9,904 bases of DNA from Candidatus Cloacimonadota bacterium. Its GTDB lineage: Bacteria; Cloacimonadota; Cloacimonadia; Cloacimonadales; Cloacimonadaceae. The translations under genes were made by a program, and so were the position numbers. This document shows positions 7,296 through 9,904 of this stretch, piece after piece. A model generated the notes under the pieces. That model had not been told where the DNA came from, ran no database searches, and saw only the letters and a program-made list of their open reading frames with translations. The stretch covers positions 1 through 9,904 of the forward strand of contig DAHVPA010000058.1 of assembly GCA_027318525.1 (NCBI GenBank), in the 5' to 3' direction. Numbering within the stretch: position 1 is the stretch's first letter; the number at the start of each line of letters is the position of its first letter.

Positions 7296-7928
7296 CTATG
7301 CTTCCTTCTTGATTACGATCAAGGCATTGCGATGTCCGGGGACGGCACCCTTGACCATGATCAGGTTTTGTTCGGCGTCAACTTTGACTATCTCCACATT
7401 GTGGATGGTGACGCGGGAATTGCCATAGTGACCCGCCATCTTCATACCCTTGAAAACCTTGGAAGGCTGGGCACATTGACCGATGGAACCGGGACCGCGA
7501 TAACTCTCGTGCACACCGTGGGATTGCTCAAATCCGGCAAATTGGTGGCGTTTCATCACGCCGGTAAAACCACGACCCTTGGATGTGCCGGTTATGGTCA
7601 CAAGGTCGTCGGTACTGAGCATGGAGGCGTTGAATTCATCGCCTTCTTTATATTGTTCAAGATTTTGGTTTAGCGCAGGACGGAACTCTTTTACAAAACG
7701 GAAATTGGGTGAATTATGTTTCTTGAAATGACCCTGTAGCGGGCGGGTGGTATGCTTTTCCTTCTTCTCTTCATAACCGAGTTGAAGGGCTTCATACCCG
7801 TTATTTTCCAGGGTGCGTTTGCAGATTACCCGGCAAGGACCGGCTTGGATGACTGTCACGGGTACTACTTTTCCGTCGGCATCAAAAATCTGCGTCATAC
7901 CGATTTTCTTTCCTATCAGTCCCAACAT
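7296..7928 (-). CDS. rplC: 50S ribosomal protein L3
   Basis: L3 is one of two proteins that initiate large-subunit assembly, and its extended loop approaches the peptidyl-transferase centre. The product has 210 residues (209 in E. coli). It begins MLGLIGKKIGMTQIF, and the central loop has TSKGRGFTGVMKRHQF (115-130) and RGPGSIGQCAQPSKVFKGMK (144-163). Gln151 aligns with E. coli Gln150, the target of the methyltransferase PrmB. AAGGAG lies 6 nt before the ATG, inside the last codons of rpsJ, and only 2 nt separate the two genes, so coupling with S10 is likely. Confidence 0.97.
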   Translation of the reverse strand: MLGLIGKKIGMTQIFDADGKVVPVTVIQAGPCRVICKRTLENNGYEALQLGYEEKKEKHTTRPLQGHFKKHNSPNFRFVKEFRPALNQNLEQYKEGDEFNASMLSTDDLVTITGTSKGRGFTGVMKRHQFAGFEQSHGVHESYRGPGSIGQCAQPSKVFKGMKMAGHYGNSRVTIHNVEIVKVDAEQNLIMVKGAVPGHRNALIVIKKEA

Positions 7929-7930
7929 GC

Positions 7931-8257
7931 TCAGCTCCTTGTATTAGCCTTGATTTCAACGTGCACGCCGGATGGCAGGGAGAGCTTTTTCAGGGCTTGG
8001 GTGGTCTGGGCGGTGGGATTGACTATATCAATCAATCTCTTATGTACCAGCATCTGAAATTGGTCCTGGCTCTTCTTGTCAGCATGGGGTGAACGCAGTA
8101 TCGTATAAACTGATTTGTCGGTGGGAAGGGCAATGGGGCCCACAATCTTGGCACCTGTATTACGGGTGCTTTTCACGATTTCAGCCACCGACTGGTCAAG
8201 TAAACGATGGTCATAGGCTTTCAGTTTGATGCGAATACGATTATCGTTTTTACTCAC
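7931..8257 (-). CDS. rpsJ: 30S ribosomal protein S10 (NusE)
   Basis: S10 is a small-subunit head protein and, as NusE, a partner of NusB and NusG in transcription antitermination and coupling. From a GTG at 8257 it has 108 residues (103 in E. coli), starting MSKNDNRIRIKLKAYDHRLL. The ribosome-binding loop includes GPIALPTDKSVYTILRSPH (40-58). GGAGGT (8262-8267) lies 4 nt before the GTG. Reading further upstream in the same frame adds residues unlike the family, so GTG is the best start. The stop of a 56-codon upstream ORF overlaps this start (GTGAGTAA). No tuf or fusA gene precedes rpsJ, unlike in many bacteria where the str operon is adjacent. Confidence 0.96.
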   Translation of the reverse strand: MSKNDNRIRIKLKAYDHRLLDQSVAEIVKSTRNTGAKIVGPIALPTDKSVYTILRSPHADKKSQDQFQMLVHKRLIDIVNPTAQTTQALKKLSLPSGVHVEIKANTRS

Positions 8258-8420
8258 TGATACCTCCACGTTGCAGCAAATCTCCACCTTTTGGCAATAT
8301 ACGGATGCTATTAGAGCCCGCTTGCTTTTCTGGCATTAAATTTGACTGCGTAAACAGACCGGATTTTATACTCCGGTTTCTTGGGCGCAAATCACTTGCG
8401 CCATTTGGGTTACAAAACAT
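8250..8420 (-). CDS. Possible 56-residue leader ORF upstream of rpsJ
   Basis: I do not recognise this ORF. It starts at an ATG (8420) preceded by GGAGGA (8425-8430) with a 4-nt spacer, the same spacing that rpsJ uses, and ends at TAA 8252-8250, overlapping the rpsJ GTG by 8 nt. The predicted peptide begins MFCNPNGASDLRPRNRSIKS and is polar and basic, with no membrane segment or known motif. Two perfect inverted repeats (8384-8402 and 8358-8377) lie inside it, which suggests constraint on RNA or DNA structure rather than on a protein. It could be a translated leader coupled to S10, part of a dispersed repeat element, or chance. An in-frame TTG at 8432 would add four residues. Confidence 0.35.
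   Translation of the reverse strand: MFCNPNGASDLRPRNRSIKSGLFTQSNLMPEKQAGSNSIRILPKGGDLLQRGGISE
8358..8377 (-). repeat. Leader hairpin C (6-bp stem)
   Basis: The minus strand reads ACCGGA, an 8-nt A/T-rich loop, then TCCGGT, a perfect 6-bp stem located 6 nt after hairpin B. With A and B it makes the S10 leader clearly structured. No terminator-like U-run follows. Confidence 0.5.
8384..8402 (-). repeat. Leader hairpin B (7-bp GC-rich stem)
   Basis: The minus strand reads GGCGCAA, loop GTGAT, then TTGCGCC: a perfect 7-bp GC-rich stem inside the possible leader ORF. No U-run follows, so it is not a terminator. Confidence 0.6.
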
Positions 8421-8440
8421 TCGTTCCTCCAAAGAACTAT

Positions 8441-8464
8441 AAACCCCGCTTATTTCAGGGGTTT
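8441..8464 (-). repeat. Leader hairpin A (7-bp stem)
   Basis: The minus strand reads AAACCCC, a 10-nt loop, then GGGGTTT, a perfect 7-bp stem. It lies at the start of the S10 leader, about 10 nt ahead of the Shine-Dalgarno of the leader ORF. It is not followed by a U-run, so it is not an intrinsic terminator. A role in leader folding or mRNA stability is inference. Confidence 0.55.
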
Positions 8465-8502
8465 GTGCTACGCGCTAATACCGTTTTATCTCAGTAAGTC
8501 GC

Positions 8503-8531
8503 ATAAAATTTAAAGCCTTAAAAGTTGTCAA
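8503..8531 (-). promoter_or_regulatory. Predicted sigma-70-type promoter of the S10 operon
   Basis: On the minus strand a perfect -35 box TTGACA (8531-8526) is followed by a 17-nt spacer and TTTTAT (8508-8503; four of six consensus positions). The expected start is near 8495. The stretch just upstream (about 8532-8567) is rich in A and T, like an UP element, and the discriminator begins GCGAC; both features are common at ribosomal promoters under growth-rate control. The location, about 240 nt before rpsJ and facing it, supports the call. The -10 match is imperfect. Confidence 0.65.
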
Positions 8532-8578
8532 ATGGAAATTTATAACTTCTTCAATTTATTTCTTTTTCATGCCTGACA

Positions 8579-8628
8579 CGAGGGGTCACCGAGGGGTCTT
8601 CGTGGGGTTAGCCCTCGATAACCCCTCG
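8579..8628. repeat. Three 11-nt G-rich tandem repeats plus inverted copy
   Basis: On the plus strand three imperfect 11-nt units starting at 8579, 8590 and 8601 read CGAGGGGTCAC, CGAGGGGTCTT and CGTGGGGTTAG. They are followed by GCCCTCG (8611-8617) and TAACCCCTCG (8619-8628). The latter is complementary to CGAGGGGT of either of the first two units, and its TAACCCC part also pairs with GGGGTTA of the third (8604-8610). Competing hairpins are therefore possible on either strand. No gene or terminator is associated with it. Function is unknown. Confidence 0.6.
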
Positions 8629-8663
8629 CAGCATTTATGGAAGAAAGCAACCTCCCGGCTTGG

Positions 8664-8727
8664 TGATATGAAAGTACGCAGTGGTGTAATATCAAAAACT
8701 ATATGAATCATATATCAAAATGATATA
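8664..8727. promoter_or_regulatory. Cluster of A/T palindromes, possible operator
   Basis: A perfect 15-nt palindrome TATATGA-A-TCATATA (8700-8714) overlaps a second inverted repeat TATATCA-AAA-TGATATA (8711-8727). Further copies of the half-site occur at 8664-8669 (TGATAT) and 8689-8694 (ATATCA). The cluster lies between two divergent predicted promoters. Arrays of overlapping dyads are typical of helix-turn-helix regulator sites, but A/T-rich DNA also produces such patterns by chance, and no regulator gene is in the window. Confidence 0.35.
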
Positions 8728-8806
8728 GAATAGACTGATTAAACCGGTCAGGATTCACTCTTAAAATTGCTAAAGCATTGATGATTCAGTATATTGCAGA
8801 TAGTTA

Positions 8807-8834
8807 TTGAGTTGGCACGCAAGTTGATTATAAT
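8807..8834 (+). promoter_or_regulatory. Predicted sigma-70-type promoter of the small plus-strand unit
   Basis: TTGAGT (8807-8812, four of six consensus) and a perfect TATAAT (8829-8834) are separated by 16 nt. Transcription would begin near 8841. A compact leader, small ORF and intrinsic terminator follow in the same direction, which supports the call. A partial sigma-54-like sequence (8812-8828) lies between the two boxes. Confidence 0.65.
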
Positions 8835-8896
8835 ATAGTTATAGAGTGTGTGATTGAACCAAACAAGCTTTGCCGATAGTGGCAAAAGATAACCCG

Positions 8897-8945
8897 ACTG
8901 CTCTGCGCATTGAATCTGCATTCAGCGGTAGCTCTGCAGAGCAGT
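8897..8945 (+). repeat. Stem-loop with 10-bp perfect stem and nested hairpin
   Basis: ACTGCTCTGC (8897-8906) pairs perfectly with GCAGAGCAGT (8936-8945) around a 29-nt loop that itself holds TGAAT-CTGC-ATTCA (8911-8924). GCTCTGC is also directly repeated (8900-8906 and 8931-8937), and GCTCTGCAGAGC (8931-8942) is a 12-nt palindrome, so a second, mutually exclusive fold exists. The Shine-Dalgarno of the small ORF follows about 15 nt downstream. Confidence 0.6.
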
Positions 8946-8971
8946 AATAATAATAAAGAAAGGAGACTAAA

Positions 8972-9049
8972 ATGAACGCAATCAGAATATGGCACGATTA
9001 CAAATCCGAGCGGATCAGAACCAACGGCGTGGGCTCTGTCATCAGATAA
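8972..9049 (+). CDS. Possible 25-residue small protein
   Basis: I do not recognise this ORF. ATG at 8972 is preceded by AAAGGAG (8959-8965) with a 6-nt spacer, as good a ribosome-binding site as those of the ribosomal genes. The peptide begins MNAIRIWHDYKSERIRTNGV and ends in Arg; it is basic and hydrophilic, with no signal peptide or membrane segment, so it does not resemble a type I toxin. The stop is TAA (9047-9049). It is the only ORF in the plus-strand unit with a credible start signal. It could be a real small protein, a regulatory leader peptide, or the remnant of a truncated gene. Confidence 0.45.
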   Translation: MNAIRIWHDYKSERIRTNGVGSVIR

Positions 9050-9091
9050 GAGCCGGTGCCGGGAAAGAACCCCGCTAATCGTTAAACCTGT

Positions 9092-9132
9092 AGTGAGGTG
9101 CAGCAAGCAAGGCTGTACCTCACTTTTTATTT
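9092..9132 (+). terminator. Intrinsic terminator of the small plus-strand unit
   Basis: The arms AGTGAGGTGCAGC (9092-9104) and GCTGTACCTCACT (9112-9124) pair over 13 bp with one G-U wobble around a 7-nt loop. A run of five T (9124-9128) and further T-rich sequence follow. No T-run exists on the opposite side, so the terminator works in the plus direction. Confidence 0.9.
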
Positions 9133-9285
9133 ATCTGACAAAATCTAAACTTCCATGACAGCACAAGCCACTTTGAGCAGTTATGGAAAGTTATCCGGAT
9201 TATCCCTGCCTGCCACAACTCATCCATGCATCCCCTTTGATAATAAAATAGTGCCATGTTTAAACGACACACATAACTTCCGGGT

Positions 9286-9321
9286 AAAAAAAGAGGCTGC
9301 CGAAAATCCGGCAGCCTTTTT
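9286..9321. terminator. Bidirectional intrinsic terminator
   Basis: A perfect 8-bp GC-rich stem GGCTGCCG/CGGCAGCC (9295-9302 with 9309-9316) has a 6-nt loop, is flanked by seven A (9286-9292) on one side and five T (9317-9321) on the other. It therefore works in both directions. It lies 19 nt past the stop codon of the minus-strand exported-protein gene, and would also stop plus-strand readthrough from the small unit. Confidence 0.93.
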
Positions 9322-9340
9322 CTATTGATGGGGTGCAAAA

Positions 9341-9904
9341 TTACTTAAGCAATACGACTTTCTTGCCGGAAGTATATTTGCCGCTGTTCATTCTGTAGAA
9401 ATAAATACCGGAAGCGACTTGCCTGCCGTTCAGGTCCTTGCCGTCCCAGGTGAAGAAATCGCTCTTGGCGGAATCATGGGTGCGGTCGAAACTGCGGATC
9501 AGTTGTCCCTTGCTGTTGTAAACGCTGATGTTCACGTCACCGGCGGCTTTGATGCTGTAGTTCAGCCTGGTTTCAGGATTGAAGGGATTGGGATAGGCAT
9601 CCAGCAACTGGGTGACCTGCGGAATGGGAGGCGGGGTCGTGCTGTTATGATTGGTAAGCGTAATGCTGATGGGACCATGGAAATCCGAAGCACCGCTCAA
9701 ATCAAGATTTTGCAGCCAGTAGTAATAGGAATTGCCAACCACCACTTCCTCATCGGTAAACACATAATTGGACTGGGTGGAGGTGTTGGTAGCCGTAATC
9801 ATTGAGGGGATGCGCAGAGCAGAGGCAAGATCGCCGTTGCTGCCGCGGTAAATGTAATATCCTGAAACATTGGTTTCAGACTGGGTGGTCCAATGCAGAT
9901 CCAC
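9341..9904 (-). CDS. Exported protein with FlgD-like C-terminal sorting domain, N-terminus cut by window edge
   Basis: Only the last 187 or so residues are inside the window, and the frame is open to its right edge, so the true start lies beyond. The visible part begins within a fibronectin-III-like domain (about residues 1-85; LHWTTQSETNVSGYYIYRGS at 3-22, then YYYWLQNLD and a closing beta-strand ISITLTN). A Pro-rich linker follows (TTPPPIPQ, 89-96). The last 84 residues form a FlgD/T9SS-type C-terminal domain: YPNPFNPET (104-112), VYNSKGQLIRSF (128-139), WDGKDLNGRQVASGIYFYR (153-171) and a terminal KKVVLLK. Such domains are attached to secreted or surface proteins of FCB bacteria and, where a type IX secretion system exists, direct export. 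The protein's actual activity lies upstream of the window and is unknown. Confidence 0.88.
   Translation of the reverse strand: MDLHWTTQSETNVSGYYIYRGSNGDLASALRIPSMITATNTSTQSNYVFTDEEVVVGNSYYYWLQNLDLSGASDFHGPISITLTNHNSTTPPPIPQVTQLLDAYPNPFNPETRLNYSIKAAGDVNISVYNSKGQLIRSFDRTHDSAKSDFFTWDGKDLNGRQVASGIYFYRMNSGKYTSGKKVVLLK

Larger units (their letters stand above)
8841..9132 (+). ncRNA. Putative short transcript of about 290 nt, unrecognised
   Basis: The interval from the predicted start near 8841 to the terminator U-run is an isolated transcription unit. It contains a TTTGCC/GGCAAA hairpin around 8874-8891, a 10-bp perfect inverted repeat (8897-8906 with 8936-8945) enclosing a smaller TGAAT/ATTCA hairpin (8911-8924), four consecutive TAA triplets (8945-8956), a Shine-Dalgarno and 25-codon ORF, and a terminator. 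It does not match tmRNA, 6S, RNase P or SRP RNA features that I can recognise. It may be a regulatory RNA, an mRNA for a tiny protein, or both. Its existence is inferred from signals only. Confidence 0.4.

Noticed and set aside
8358..8464. Transcription attenuator in the S10 leader
   Set aside because: None of the three hairpins is followed by a U-run, so premature intrinsic termination is not supported.
8579..8611. G-quadruplex
   Set aside because: Only three GGGG runs occur close together on one strand; a fourth is missing, and hairpin pairing with the following C-runs is more likely.
9047..9090. Resemblance to group II intron domain V (GAGCCG ... GGGAAAGAACCC ...)
   Set aside because: The lower stem does not pair as domain V requires, and no reverse transcriptase or other intron domains are present.
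8828..9106. 92-residue minus-strand ORF with a poly-Leu stretch
   Set aside because: The Leu run is simply the complement of the (TAA)4 repeat; there is no Shine-Dalgarno, and the ORF lies antisense to a set of plus-strand promoter, ORF and terminator signals.
8841..9132. tmRNA, 6S, RNase P or SRP RNA as identity of the plus-strand unit
   Set aside because: No tRNA-like end, tag-peptide motif, long bubbled stem, or universally conserved RNase P or SRP sequence was found.
9120..9338. 72-residue minus-strand ORF between the two terminators
   Set aside because: It spans the bidirectional terminator hairpin and lacks a Shine-Dalgarno and recognisable motifs.
1..9904. CRISPR array, tRNA, rRNA, insertion sequence or transposase
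   Set aside because: No repeat-spacer pattern, tRNA cloverleaf, rRNA signature, or transposase coding sequence was recognised anywhere in the window.

Overview
The window is the S10-spc ribosomal protein cluster of a bacterium, read on the minus strand, followed (towards higher coordinates) by about 1 kb of mostly non-coding DNA and the 3' end of an unrelated exported-protein gene. Nineteen ribosomal protein genes lie in the canonical bacterial order rpsJ-rplC-rplD-rplW-rplB-rpsS-rplV-rpsC-rplP-rpmC-rpsQ-rplN-rplX-rplE-rpsN-rpsH-rplF-rplR-rpsE. All are co-directional. Gaps run from a 4-nt overlap to 30 nt, and I see no terminator or obvious promoter between them, so they should form one long mRNA. 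rpsE runs off the window at position 1, missing roughly its last ten residues.

Likely organism: a member of the FCB superphylum that is not Bacteroidota; Candidatus Cloacimonadota is my best guess. The gene at the right edge ends in a fibronectin-III-like domain plus a FlgD-like C-terminal domain with a YPNPFNPET motif, a pattern frequent in Cloacimonadota and related lineages. Ribosomal protein L2 carries HPMGGGEG, the variant I associate with FCB bacteria. Almost every gene has a strong Shine-Dalgarno sequence, which Bacteroidota largely lack. This assignment is inference.

Region 8258-8531 is the upstream control region of the S10 operon on the minus strand. It has a TTGACA -35 box, a 17-bp spacer, a TTTTAT -10 box, an A/T-rich stretch upstream, and a leader of about 240 nt. 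The leader can form three perfect-stem hairpins and contains a 56-codon ORF with its own Shine-Dalgarno whose end overlaps the GTG start of rpsJ.

Region 8532-8806 holds no gene. It contains three 11-nt G-rich tandem repeats followed by their inverted copies, and a cluster of overlapping A/T palindromes built on an ATATCA/TGATAT half-site. Region 8807-9132 looks like a compact plus-strand transcription unit, divergent from the ribosomal operon: a TTGAGT-16-TATAAT promoter, a hairpin-rich leader, a Shine-Dalgarno and 25-codon ORF, then a strong intrinsic terminator. Nothing is recognised in 9133-9285. A bidirectional terminator at 9286-9321 ends the exported-protein gene and would also catch plus-strand transcripts.

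The ribosomal part is conventional. The most interesting material is the S10 leader and the small plus-strand unit, neither of which I can match to a known family.
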